From: Ulva prolifera
Taxonomy: Eukaryota > Chlorophyta > Ulvophyceae > Ulvales > Ulvaceae
Assembly (NCBI GenBank): GCA_023078555.1
Contig: CM041199.1
Span: 2,421,101-2,485,100 of the forward strand
Reading direction: 5' to 3'
Length of the DNA: 64,000 nt
This document shows positions 21,301-31,782 of this stretch, in pieces (position 1 is the first letter of the stretch; the number at the start of each line of letters is the position of its first letter). A program made the position numbers and the translations under genes. The notes beneath the pieces were generated by a model. It searched no databases, was not told the DNA's origin, and saw only the letters and a program-made list of their open reading frames with translations.

Positions 21301-21766
21301 TTCCTGCCTGTCAATAAGTCACACCGCACGCCCAGGTCCAGATGTCGCGAATAGCGCCTAGCGATGCACGGAGCGACCATCTACCGGCAAGCAGAGGCAC
21401 ACTCGCAGCGGTGCAGCGAGCGGTGCAGCGAGGTGAAAGCAATGCTCCAAATCCAGGAAGATGAGAGGAGGCAGAGCTTACTTTCAGGATCTGCTGGAGC
21501 TCATCCGTTGAATGCTCACCTTCTTGTCCCGTGCTGCGGACATACGCATACCACTGGGCGAGCTGGCTGTGCGTGAGCCTGACTGGTACCCGAGAACCTT
21601 CTTCGGAATTGTCAAATGCTGTTCGCAGGATGCTGCTCCGTTCAAGCTCGTGGGTCGCTAGGCTGAAGCCGTGACCATCGATTACGCTGAATCCTGTTGC
21701 CGTTCTGAGCAGACATCCAGCGGGTGCAGCACCATCTGCTGCGCATTTAACATGATCAGATCGCAT
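18339..21766 (-). CDS. SKP1-like POZ / F-box-like / LRR fusion protein, array copy A
   Basis: Three exons, all junctions phase 0. Exon 1 (21482-21766, GTAAGC donor): CLLRTATGFSVIDG, FSLATHELERSSILRTAF, VPVRLTHSQLAQWYAYV, STDELQQILK. Exon 2 (20588-20737): AADYLDDPETLTQASEALAR then VLFPASLP. Read together, ELQQIL-K/AADYLDD parallels SKP1's ELILAANYLDI. Exon 3 (18339-20147; CTGCAG acceptor) opens VVEALPEHLAITTLRAALAA, F-box-like, then about 17 LxxLxL repeats of ribonuclease-inhibitor type (LTHLDLSGSAAG, LQELDLSKNDF, MHELYLPRNMIGPGG, LRVLEMSRNRLGDAG) ending APAGLQSIVV. Total about 747 residues, no signal peptide or membrane segment, hence probably intracellular. I infer a ubiquitin-ligase substrate adaptor. 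It could instead be a CUL3-type BTB protein or have no ligase role. Confidence 0.75.
21051..21120. repeat. Two perfect 35-bp tandem repeats in intron 1 of gene A
   Basis: The unit runs AGCCACTGGCTCGTCAACAC to TGTGTGAATGCTGGC, at 21051-21085 and 21086-21120, with no mismatches. It is a recent local duplication. Confidence 0.9.
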
Positions 21767-23414
21767 TTCTGCTTGCTCTGATAGTAGGCTGCTTCAATAC
21801 TGCATGCACAGGGATGCAGCGCTGCAGCGTAGCAGTCAGTGGGTGCTCTCGTCCACGACCAATGTTCACGAACTTCCATGCAGTACATCCATGCTGCACA
21901 TGGCTTCTGCGATGCACGGGCGTAGACCTGAACTGATCACAACGCGATGCGTCAGGTGGCGTAGTGGCTGGAGGTGCTCGTGACTCTTGAAAAATCAATC
22001 TCCTGCCAACCTAGCCTTGGTTGGGACAGGATGAATGCTTTCAAAAGCCGCTTATCAGCAGCACGCGCCATGTCTTTCAACTGCAGTGCGTTCCACACAC
22101 TACATGGCTGAGCGCAAGCCACTCTGTGGAACGCACTGACAGTGCAGTGCACTTGATTGAAGTGACTTGAAAGACACACGCATCGTAGGCGGCCTGGAAC
22201 ACATCGGATGAAATGCAGCATGTGATCACACACCAATGGCAATTCGTGCAAAACGTGGGTTGCACTGTGGCCGCAAATAAGCGCTGCTCAGCACCTCAGG
22301 CACCGCGTGGCACAGCTGCATGCATGCTGCTCTGCACCGTGATACTCGCCTTTCATCACCGGAGGGCCAACGCCATGTTCTGTGGGGCTGCCGGGAGCAC
22401 TTGTGCGCATGAGCGTGTATGTACCTGCCACGTGTAATCACGCGCACATGCATGTGCCGCAACGGCGAGATGAAGGATGCAGGTACCACCGCGTGCAGGC
22501 GCCGGCCAATCACTTAACGCAGAACAAGCCACACAGCAGATTCGCCAGCCTTGCGCACAGCATGCCGCGCTTCGCCGCCGACCTTGTCGTGCGTCCGCCT
22601 GTGGGAGGGGGGGTTGGGCGGGCTGGGCTGGGGCTTGGGGATTGGGGGCCCGGGTGTGCGGGCGAGCAGGGTGGTGTGCGGGCGAGCGGGATGTTGTGCG
22701 GCAGTGTTGGGTCATCGGGCCCGATCACATAGAATAATTCCGAATATCCAGGTCTACTTCTTGGGTGGCAGCCCTGAAAATGCTGTAAAGCGACCCACCA
22801 CTGGTGTGCGGGTGGGTTTTGTTGCGGGACATGTTTTGTTTTGTTGCTCCGAGGAGGCACCCAGCTCTTTGAACAACACCGAATGTGTATCTAGAGTCAT
22901 CAGCTACCATTGTTGTCGGCTCTCAACGAGGTAAAGCGACTCTGCCGTTAAGCGATGGCAAGTTCATGCGGGAACATGCTGAACTGCACCCTCAGCAAGC
23001 CGCTCAGCTACGACGTTGGCAAAAGTATCCCCTAGAGAAAAAAAACACACACATTGAATGCTTTACGGAGCTCAAGTGCTTTGACTGCAATCGAACTGAG
23101 CGATACATGAGGCGAGTTGCGGTGGCTAGATGTGCCGACATGCCTTCCACATTATCTCTCTCCTTGCATCCGAGGCCCAAACAACAAACAAGTACATGCA
23201 TATTTTCCGAAACTTGAATCATGTGATTTCTAAAGCAGCGAATCGGAGTCGGTCTAGGCAGGCGCGATCCAGCTGCAGCAGGTGACTCGACACGCGCTCG
23301 CACCCAAAATCGCCGTTTGCAAACGAGCCCCCAACTGGTTTGAGCGCAGCCCAGTTGCCCCCAAGGCCACACGTGTGCCGCATCCGCAGTGCCATTATAT
23401 GGCCAGACCCGCGT
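21767..23414. other. Intergenic between LRR genes A and B
   Basis: This holds the 5' flank of A and the 3' flank of B. GTGGAACGCACTGACAGTGC at about 22124 pairs imperfectly with CTGCAGTGCGTTCCACACAC at about 22082, a hairpin. No gene or transposon is recognised, and frames over 22.4-22.9 kb are low-complexity. Confidence 0.35.
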
Positions 23415-26400
23415 CTACAGGCAGATGTTCTGCATACCAGCTCCTGCACCTCCCAGCACGGCGGCCTCCCCCGCATCGCCCACGCCGCAGTGCCCCACCT
23501 GCAGATGTCGCAACGCATGCATGCGCGGCAAAACCCCCGCCAGCGCCTCCACTCCCTCATCCCCGAGCCGATTCATCCACAGGTTCAGCACGGACAGCAT
23601 GCACAGCGTGGGCAGTACGCCCGCTAGTTCCTGCGCGCCGGCCGGCCCGATCAAGTTTACCGGCAGGTGCAGCTCATGCATGCTGGGCATGCATCGGAGA
23701 CACCTTGCCAGCATCTCGGTTCTGTCATCCTTTAGCGCAAACTCTTGCAGGCGGAGGTGGGTGAGGAGGGTGAGGGCAGCCAAGCTGCCCACGATGACAT
23801 TCCCACTGCCGCGCTCCGGCTCCTGCACATCGTCAAAATGGATACGCAAAGAGCGCAGGCGCGTCAGGGCGGCGGTTCGGCGCGCCAGCTCGGCCGCCCC
23901 AATCACGCTGCACCGCAGGTGCGGCAGGTCCAGGCTCGTCAGCGCCTGCATCTGCGAGAGCGCCTCCGGCGCGTGTTCCCTGCTCTGCACAGACGAAAAA
24001 CCCAGGCATAGATCGCGGAGCTGTGGCAGCGCCGCGAGCAGCGGTGCGAGCCGTGGAATCGCCGCGCCATAGTGCGAACTGCGCCACATCAGCGCGACTG
24101 TGTGCAGCCGCGCCCATCGCATGAGACCACGACTGAGCGCGCAAGTCGCGGACGTCTCGGCACCACCATTTGCCAGCTTCAGCACCTCCATATCCACGGA
24201 CGGATTGTCAAGGAGCGCCTGCAGCACCTGCTCCTCAACTTCTGGGCACAGTGGCATCCGCGTCATAGACACCCGCTTCAGGCTTGGCAGGCGGGTCAGA
24301 ACCCCACAACGGAAATTTATGCAGAAATTCGATGACAGGTCAAGCTCCTGCAGCGCAGGGAACGGGCGGGCAGGTTCTCTGTCGCAGCCTGAGAACAGGT
24401 CAAAGTTGTCCTTCAGCTGGCACGCCTGCAGATCCAGGCTCTGCAGCGGCAGCGCCGCGACCGCAGGGGCCAGAATCATCCAGCAGCCCTCCCGCAGAAG
24501 AGTGTTTGCAAGCGAAAGGCGTGTCAGCATGCGCTGCGTGCGCAGTGCGGTGGCGAGGGCCTTGAGGTGCGGCAGTTCCCCCGGCCTGTACGCCCCAACT
24601 ACTCCGTCACTCAGCTCTAGCGTCCTCAGCTTGCCCAGCGCGGGCAGGCTCTGCGCAAGCCCCTGCAGCCCGATCGCCCCGGCCGTGGTGCCACTCAACT
24701 TCAGGTGCGTCAGGCGCGACAGGCTCGGCAGGACCGCCGCAACCGAGTGAATGCATTCGAGCCCGTTGTGGTGGTCCTCGAGGCAAAGGTTCAGACGCTG
24801 CAGGCCCTCAAGCTGCGGAAGTGGGGCGACCATGCGTCCCAGCACCGCGGTGGCGTCCTCCAAGCTGCGGCGCCTGTGCTGCGGCGCCGCCTCGCTCAAC
24901 GACAGCGCTGTGAGGTGCGTGCTGAGGCCTGCGGCGGCACAGCGCAGCACGGCCGCTGCTGCGCGGGCATCAACATCGTGGAGCGTGAGGGAGCGGTTGG
25001 AGTCAACGGCAGGGTCGGCGGCGCGAAGGGCGAGGGGCCGGAGGGGCTCCGGGAGGAGGGCCAGCACGGCATGCAGGTGGCGCGCACGGGCCCGCGCGTA
25101 GAGGACTTCGCCGTCGGAGCTCTTGCGGTTCACACGCAGCGGCACGGCAGCGAGTGCGGCGCGGAGGGTTGTGATGGCGAGGTGCTCCGGCAGCGCCTCC
25201 ACGACCTGCAGGCAGCCCATGTGCATTGCTACCGAGAATACGCCTGCATCGGAGCACTGGGGCCGGGAACGGGATCTTTTGTGAGGAAAGTTAGCCATGT
25301 ACATTGAGCACATGCATGCTATGCATGCATGTGAAAGCATGTGCTGCATGCTGTGCGCCCCAGCTGGAAGCCGAGCACAGGATTGCGACCGGAACAACAG
25401 CGATGGCTCAGCGAGGACAACAACATTACAGGCCCAAACTGAGCGTTTGTGGTTGATGGCAGCCAGATCCCAGCCTGAAGGCACCGCAAAACTGCGTGGG
25501 GCACACCCCTCCGGCAGCAGCGCTGCGCTCAGTTCGCAGAGGCGCTGGTTCCTTGCCTGGGGTCGGAGAGGCCGGGAACAGCAACCGTGCGAGGTCCTCG
25601 CTCGCCTGTGTGATTGTCGAGTGGTCATCGAGGTACTCAGCAGCCTGCACAGGGTCATGCGCGTGTTGCTTCTGCAATATACCAGGAACCCAGAGCAAGT
25701 CTGCTCGCTTGTGTAGACAGTGTTAGAACGCTGTTATGTGGACTCCATGGGCCGGTAGGTTCAACCTAAGTAGCTGTTGACCCCGGGGGGGGGGGGGGGG
25801 GGGGGGGTGCCTGTATAGATATCGTGCAGAAAGGATCGCAGGACTCGCCCTAGACACTCACATCGTGTTGCAGAGCGGATGGTGATCAGAACAACAGCAA
25901 CTGTATATACTGCAGATGACTTGTCCTGTAAACTGGTTGTCCGACGCATGATCATGAGAGATTGGGGTTCAAAGCTGCGGCAGGACTGCTTGGAAGGAAC
26001 AGAGTTTGGACAGGCAGGAGTCAGTGTGGTCTGACACCACTGGTATCTGAAGTGCAATTCAAAACATGCGACACTGTCGGTTGTTGAGCCGACGTAGGTG
26101 GTGAATTCAGGCACAGCAATCTGGCGATGGCCGCGCTCACGGTTTGAAGACAGCTCAGATCGATCAAGAGTGTGAGGGCGCGCTCGGACGTGACCGTATG
26201 TATGTATGTATGTAGTTACAAAGGACAGAGGCCGGGAAGCGAGCCGTTGCCAGGAATACACACGCTTATCCACTCACGCAGTCATGGCACTAGGCCGGGC
26301 ACGAGCACGTACCACAGCTCGGCCGGTGATGCCAGCCAAAGATTGAAGCCCCGCACGGAGCACAAGAGCATTCCCCTTGCACAACGCCACACTCAACCGG

Positions 26401-29400
26401 CGCAGAGCATTCGTCACAAACAAAGCACGATTCACCTTGCCACACCGAGACGCAACCTCCGCCAGCCGATTCAAGTGATTCATGGCAGGCCGTCCCAATC
26501 GACCATGCGTCTCATGCGACAACGGCACAAAACTATAAGCATCAGGGTCGTACAAACGATAAGCAGTGCGTTTCTGCACTTCCCGCGTCTCCGCAGCACC
26601 CCCGTCCTCGCGGGCCGCACGACCGCAATAGGAACCAGCACAGGGGTTCACAACCGACACATCTCCTATGCACAAAGGGTCACCCGGCGGCATAAACAAG
26701 ATGTCCCCCAGTTTCTCCTGGGCCACTGCCCTGAACACCTGATCCAGCGCCGTCGCCTGCGCGGCAGCGGCCTGCTCCCCAGGCCCCGCCGGATCCTGAC
26801 CACCCGGCGCCGCCGCAGCCGCCGCCAGGGCCGCAGCCCGCGCTGCGTCTGGCGCGTGGCGCCCCATCTGGGCGCTGTGTCCAGCATCGGCGTCGGCGGC
26901 CGGAGCAGGCGTAGGTGCCGGCGCCTCGTCCGCGCGCGCGGTTGGCGGCGGCAGCGGGGTTGCAGGCATCGGCGCCGCGGGCAAGGTCGCCCATGTATGT
27001 ATGTAGTTACAAAGGACAGAGGCCGGGCATCGAGCCATCGCTAGGAACTCACACGCAAATCCACTCATTCACCAGGTCAGTGCACGCCCACTACGGGCAA
27101 GTGCACTGCACATGAGAAACTTCAAAAGCGTCTTCACAATTAGAAAAAACACAGGCATCCAGCTTCACAAGGAAGCAGCTAGTCATCAACCACGCAGCCC
27201 ATCGTCGCATGATCGTCAAAGCCGTTGCAGCAAACAGCGCTGGCGTACAGCCAGCAATAAAGCATGTCCTCACGCATCGCAAATGCTCAGAGAGCGGGGT
27301 ATCGTAGCGGATGAACATGGGATCATAACTTCCACACTGGGAACCTGTACGCAGCAGCTGGGTGCCGACAGAATTGGCTGTACGCAGCAGTGCAGCAGGA
27401 CGCGGGACCGCTGAAGCCATGATCATCTCGAAGCCGCTAGGGCGCCATAAAAGGGTACAGCGGCGCCACTGAAACGTGAATCTAGATGAAAAGCTTCGCT
27501 GAACCTCGTCCGCGCGACCGCTGACAACGGAAGGCAACATGCAGACATGTGTGCCTCGCCGGTACCGCCCCAAGCCGACCCGCAGAACGGAGCATGCTGG
27601 CAATCCGCCATGCCCAGAAGCGAGCCAAACGCCGCACAATATTAAAGAGATATCTTGTAGTGCAACCGTATGACCTTCGCCGCCAAGGGACACAGCGGCA
27701 GGAGTAGCAGACATGCCGTCACAGCTGAGTCGGGCCAGAGCGTGCCAAGCCTGTGGTGCGCAGAGCAGAGATGACATGAAACGAACAAGCGCGAAAGAAT
27801 CAGACAGCAGTATGGACATTTAAATCAACGAGTACGAGCCGGCCGTGCACCGCAGCACGACCGACCCGAGCTATGGAGTGAAGAGACGAACGACGATAAT
27901 CAATAAAATAATGTATAATGTATAATGTGTATGTAGTTACAAAGGACAGAGGCCGGGAAGCGAGCCGTTGCCAGGAATACACATGATGTGTATGTATGCA
28001 TGATTGCATAGCCGTATCCATTTGGACATTGACAACTCCGAAATCCGGGACCGAAAGAGGCATCCAAGCAACATGCTGCCGCAAACTCTGACTTGCGCCA
28101 CAGAATGCAACAACACGAGCCAATTCACCGAGAGGGGACGGGCGATTTGCAACACCCGACACCCCAGCATCACCACCAACACCATCAACACCGACAATAA
28201 GAACAACCGCTACATCAGACCACGAAACACCAGAGGCACTGTCATAAGGACCTGGCCGTGCGAGCAACTGCCGCACCAAAACCGCAACGGCGGAGACATG
28301 CCGATCACGATGTGCCACTGGGACAGGTGGCAGAACTGCCCCGATGGGTGCACGTGCGATGTAGGATGTGAAGACATCAGCAGCACGTGAATATTCCAAA
28401 TGCTTTTCACTACGGTGCCTACACAAGAAAGGAGACAGACCAGAACGAGCAGACATTAGCACACGCACAAGACCGGGCTCAACGGAGTCCATAAACGGGG
28501 CTAGTGACCCTAGTTCGTGTGTTATCACACCACGCAACCACTCTCCAGTAACCTTATTGTCGCGACCACGCTTCTCAAATCGTTGTTCAAGGTATGCCAA
28601 CCACATGACAGCCACGACCTTCTCACGGGTAAGATTTGAGTACGTGATTGTGAGAGGGCTTTGTTTGGACGGCTGATCATGCATGCCGAGACGTTTGGAC
28701 ACCCTGGGTGGCCCACGTCGGCGGCGATGCTCAGGCTCGGGTGGAGCCTGTAAGGCAAGTCTGATGTGTGCATATCGTTTCAGTTCTGCCGCAATGGCCG
28801 TGATGCGGGAATGAAAGTCCCCGCCCACCCCCGGCCCCCGTTGAGAGTGACCCCGAATCGCGGTGGATTCCACCGCAACCGGGAATCGCTCCGCCCCCAT
28901 GTGTGTCAGCTTTGCGTACCAGCAAAGTTTAGCTGCCTTGATCATTGAGCTCACAGGCAGGAGGCCCGTGTCGGAAAAAAGAATCTCCTCCCTGCAATCG
29001 AACTGGTGCAGACCAAACACCATGCGGATTGCCTTTTTACGTATTTATGTAAATGTACCATCGCGTCGGTGCATGCAGTGAGGTCCAAACCCAGCTCCCC
29101 GACCAACAATTAGTAAGGAGGGATGAGCTCACTTGCAATATCTGCTGGAGCTCAACCGTTGTTGGCTCTCCTTCGCTGCCCTTGCCGCGCACGTACGCGC
29201 ACCACTGGGCGAGCTGGCTATGCGTGAGCCTGACTGGGACGCGAGACCCTTCCTCGGAACTCTCAAAAGCTGTTTGCAGAGTGCCACTGCGTTCAAGTTC
29301 GTGGGTCGCTAGGCTGAAGCCCTGCCTCGACTCGTGACCGTCGACGCTGAAGCCTGTTGCCGTGCTGAGCAAGCCCCACTCTGCTTTAGTAACATCCATT

Positions 29401-29411
29401 GTAATCATCAA
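23415..29411 (-). CDS. SKP1-like POZ / F-box-like / LRR fusion protein, array copy B
   Basis: Exon 1 (29133-29411, GTGAGC donor): LLSTATGFSVDGHESRQGFS, HELERSGTLQTAFESSEEGS, RLTHSQLAQWCAYV, TVELQQILQ. Exon 2 (25507-25644): AAEYLDDHSTITQASEDLAR, LLFPASPT. Exon 3 (23415-25205): VVEALPEHLAITTLRAALAA, then LRRs (LTHLKLSGTTAGAIG, LTRLSLANTLLREG, LQSLDLQACQL, MHELHLPVNLIGPAG, LSVLNLWMNRLGDEG), ending AGMQNICL. About 735 residues if exon 1 at 29.4 kb really splices to exon 2. Intron 1 would be about 3.5 kb, almost all of it nested LINE insertions (26.2-29.0 kb), against about 0.7 kb in copy A. The coding exons have no stops. Whether so loaded an intron is still spliced is the main doubt. Confidence 0.68.
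25785..25807 (+). repeat. Poly(G) tract of 23 bases
   Basis: An uninterrupted run of 23 G preceded by CCCC, in intron 1 of gene B about 140 bases upstream (in gene orientation) of exon 2. The transcribed strand sense is poly(C). Confidence 0.9.
26195..26992 (-). mobile_element. LINE family 2, 5'-truncated, ORF2 C-terminus
   Basis: The minus strand encodes GDILFMPPGDPLCIGDVSVV, NPCAGSYCGRAAREDGGAAE, KRTAYRLY, FVPLSHETHGRLGRPAMNHL, RALFVTNALRRLSVALCKGN, ending at about 26274. The 3' UTR reads TTCCTGGCAACGGCTCGC, GGCCTCTGTCCTTTGTAAC, and the element ends in (TACA)n. I recognise the DVSVVNP...SY...K...Y...FVPLS.ET.GRLG...ALR.LSVALC.GNA pattern from algal LINE ORF2 C-termini. The reverse-transcriptase part is missing. 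It sits in intron 1 of LRR gene B and ends where another family-2 tail begins (26993). Confidence 0.7.
26993..27830 (-). mobile_element. Second family-2-tailed LINE segment
   Basis: A family-2 3' tail (CCTCTGTCCTTTGTAACTAC, then ATACATACATG) lies at 26993-27065 and immediately follows a 242-codon minus-strand open frame (27091-27819) with a stop just before the tail. The frame has no motif I can name, though its position suggests another part of a LINE ORF. The 5' boundary is not defined; 27830 is where the frame ends. Confidence 0.45.
27915..27988 (-). mobile_element. Family-2 LINE tail-only insertion
   Basis: Only TGTGTATTCCTGGCAACGGC ... GGCCTCTGTCCTTTGTAAC plus TACATACACATTATACATT remains. 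It sits at the (CATA)n end of the family-3 element upstream, so it inserted at the tail of another retroelement. Confidence 0.6.
27989..29030 (-). mobile_element. LINE family 3, 5'-truncated, ORF fragment
   Basis: A ~345-codon minus-strand frame begins near 29023. FSDTGLLPVSSMIKAAKLCW then YAKLTHMGAERFP resembles the segment just after the reverse transcriptase of many LINEs (TG..P....I..RRLRWLGHV.RM...RLP). Further on are REKVVAVMWLAYLEQRF, WLRGVITHELGSLAPFM and SARSGLSPFLCRHRSEKHLE, which I cannot assign. The 3' end reads CGGAGTTGTCAATGTCCAAA, TGGATACGGCTATG, then (CATA)n at about 27990-28010. The first ~35 of these bases match the SINE body at 13345-13385. It lies in intron 1 of gene B next to the exon 1 donor. 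Confidence 0.55.
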
Positions 29412-29544
29412 CTCCTGAAGCGTACGTCGGCTTCAAAGGCGCGTCACTCCGATACTGAAGCCACAGGGAGCTCGAGCAGGCACTGGCTCATGCCGAAACA
29501 AAGCGGTCAGGTAGCTCTCAGCTTCGCCGTACTCCGAGTGGGCT

Positions 29545-29883
29545 TTAACAATTCTTCTTCAACCCTCTCGTTGCCCGGGTGATACAACGCAAACCTGAAC
29601 GATCTCGACATGCGTCCTTAGATACTGCAGTGGCTGGAGGTGCTGAGCCGCTGCTGCCAAACCTGATCGGATAGCTTGAGTGCCTAGGTGGAAGTCTGAC
29701 TGGAACGCGAGACACCTCTCCGGAAACATGAAGAGGTGGTCGCAAAGTGCTGCTCCTTTTGGATTCGTGGGTTGCTAGGCTGACGCAGTGCCCATCGACG
29801 ACGCTGAAGCCTTTTTCCGTTCGGAGCAGGCATCCTGCTGCATCAGCACCGCCCACTGCGCTTCTGGAATGACTGTCTGACAT
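29545..29883 (-). pseudogene. Degenerate extra exon 1 (SKP1-POZ) of the LRR family
   Basis: Minus strand: MSDSHSRSAVGGADAAGCLL, RTEKGFSVVDGHCVSLATHE, SKRSSTLR, then VSRVPVRLPPRHSS. It aligns with exon 1 of copies A, D and G up to the VPVRL strand, but the conserved THSQLAQW...ELQQIL end is lost and no donor is recognisable. It lies just upstream of the exon 1 used by copy B. It may be the leftover exon 1 of the LRR remnant at 30.4-30.8 kb. Confidence 0.55.
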
Positions 29884-30204
29884 TATGGCAGCTCTGAAAG
29901 CAAGTTAGGTCCTGTGGCCAAATGGCGAGAGGGCGATCGCCCGATTTGCCGACAATCCTTCCGAATGCCGTCTCCTAGTGAAACAAGGCTCTCACAACAA
30001 ACAAACGTCTGCACGCTTTCGGCAGCAAGTGGCTCACATGCGTTCACAAGCAAGGCATCGGAGGCGCGTCAGAGGCGGTCTTGGTATATGCGATGCAGCT
30101 GCTCCTTGCTCGGCAGCCTGCAGCTGTGCTGACATTGCAAATGCACGGCTGCTAGTGCCGTGGCTTGGGTGTATCATGCTGAGGTGGTGGACATGCTCTT
30201 GACC

Positions 30205-30265
30205 TGCGTGCCGTGTCTTCTGTGAGTTGCTGCCCGCCTCTGCGCCTCTGGTCTTGTGCCACGTC
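30205..30265 (+). mobile_element. Family-4 retroposon, decayed
   Basis: Plus strand TGTGAGTTGCTGCCCGCCTC, TGCGCCTCTGGTCTTGTGCC resembles the family-4 3' end with several changes. Confidence 0.35.
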
Positions 30266-30439
30266 ATCCCGCTGACTGCAGCCAAGGACTGACCCTGGCT
30301 GACCAATTCATTAATGCAAGCCCGTTGGTCTGCCGTCAACCATGCCCATGCTGAACATGAGGTGTGTACCTGCTGTCGATAACTCTGCAGGCCAGCGCTC
30401 CACCTCTGACCACTGTCTCAGTATCATGGCCACATCAAG

Positions 30440-30840
30440 TCAACTGAATGCACCGCCTTCTTGCTCTGATGGCGAAACAGCACTTGCGTGTACGATGCAC
30501 ACATTCCACATACCACGTGGCACTGCGTGCGACACCACATCACGCCCCGGATGCACAAACACATATCAGCCTTACGCATGGCATCCATGCGTGGCAGCAC
30601 CTCAGCCACTGCCACCTTCGCCTTCATGCGATACCATGCGACTATTCCCTGCCGGAGCGAGCCCAGACCCGGGTTGCGTGTGAGCGCCTGCGTGAACCGG
30701 CGCATCCCCGCCCGCCCCAGGCGGTAGCGCCGCAGACGCCTCGTCAGCGGCCCGCCGCCCGCGAAAACGCTGCGAGCGTCTCCGCGCAGAACTGGAGCGC
30801 GCCATTGCCTTCGCCACCGCCACCACGTCCTTTGCCTCCA
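30440..30840 (-). pseudogene. LRR-family exon 3 remnant of the H subtype
   Basis: The minus strand aligns with the C-terminal LRRs of copy H: AVAEVLPRMDAMRKADM against ALAEVLPRMQAMRTLDV, with conserved DNA at CACGTGGCACTGCGTGCGAC (H: CACGCGGCACTGCACGCGAC) and at GCCTCGTCAGCGGCCCGCCG upstream. About 120 codons remain, with the middle repeats deleted. Its closeness to H, 24 kb away, rather than to its neighbours B and C shows that subtypes are interspersed along the array. Confidence 0.62.
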
Positions 30841-30959
30841 CCCTGCCCCCTTCTCACCCCAAGACCATCCTTCACCGGCGGCTTTCCCATTAGCCTGTTC
30901 TGCCACCTACAGAGACACACACAGCCATACGCTAAGAACACCCTTTCAGCGTGACCGCC

Positions 30960-31115
30960 ACTACGTTGTCCACTGGGCAGCAGGCTGGCAGGTTCTGTTT
31001 CAAATGTGGCAGACCAGGTGAGTCATGCTGTGCAGTCGTGCCCCCAAACATACCATGCGGTGTCTGCTCAGGCGGCAGCGCCTATGATGCAGCTACTCCA
31101 GTGAGTCTATAGAGT
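30960..31115 (+). pseudogene. Fragment of a CGRPG cysteine module (secreted-protein type)
   Basis: Plus strand GRFCFKCGRPGESCCAVVPP, NIPCGVCSGGSAYDAA, then a stop near 31110. It resembles the C-terminal module of the 15445-17556 gene (RFTFDNCGRPGGPCCVAAF). No rod, signal peptide or start is seen, so it is probably a scrap. Confidence 0.4.
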
Positions 31116-31782
31116 CTTTGGGGGAGGCGGCGTTATGCAGATTGCACACGCTTTTGGCAGCTGGTAGTGTGCACTCGTATGTGGCAGCTAGGTGCCGGGA
31201 CGACGGGATCGGTTGAGGGGATGGTTACCGTTTGCGGACGGCATATCTGTCCTTTTCTAAGGCCCGCGTGCCACACGAACTATAGCTCCCACTGGAGCTG
31301 TATCTGGAATACGTGCACGGGGCTGACACGTGACACAGATGACCACACAGGAGGCTTAAGGTCCGAGTTGCTTGCACCAGGGGGTGTGCCAGCAATGTTA
31401 CGACGGGATTGGTTGTATAGCGGCGCATCATGTTGTGAACCGCGTGGCCGGTTAGTGCCAGGTGCCCTGTACGTGCTTGAACACTGAGAGTTGAGCATTA
31501 TCAACAGCAGATTTCTGTTACTTGCAAATTCCGGCGTCCGCCGGAACTTGAACACACCAGCACGCATGCACTGCCCCAGAGGCAGTGCCTACGATCACAT
31601 GCACGACAGTGCCAGAGAAATAGGCAGCACCGCACCACCCAATTCCAGAACAACGCAAACACGAGACACACGCCCAGGTTCTGCGCCGCAGCCGGTTCAA
31701 GACACCCGCCCCTACACTGCCGGCCGCACACACGCCTGCTCCGGCTGCGGTGCCCTACTGCTAGTATGGGGCAGGCACGTGA
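31116..31782. other. 3' flank of LRR gene C
   Basis: No gene. The block 31440-31760 is homologous to 38620-38930 beyond gene D (shared CACACCAGCACGCATGC, CACACACGCC and GTGCCAGAGAAA / GTGTCAGAGAAA), showing that the duplication unit includes 3' flanking DNA. Confidence 0.45.
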
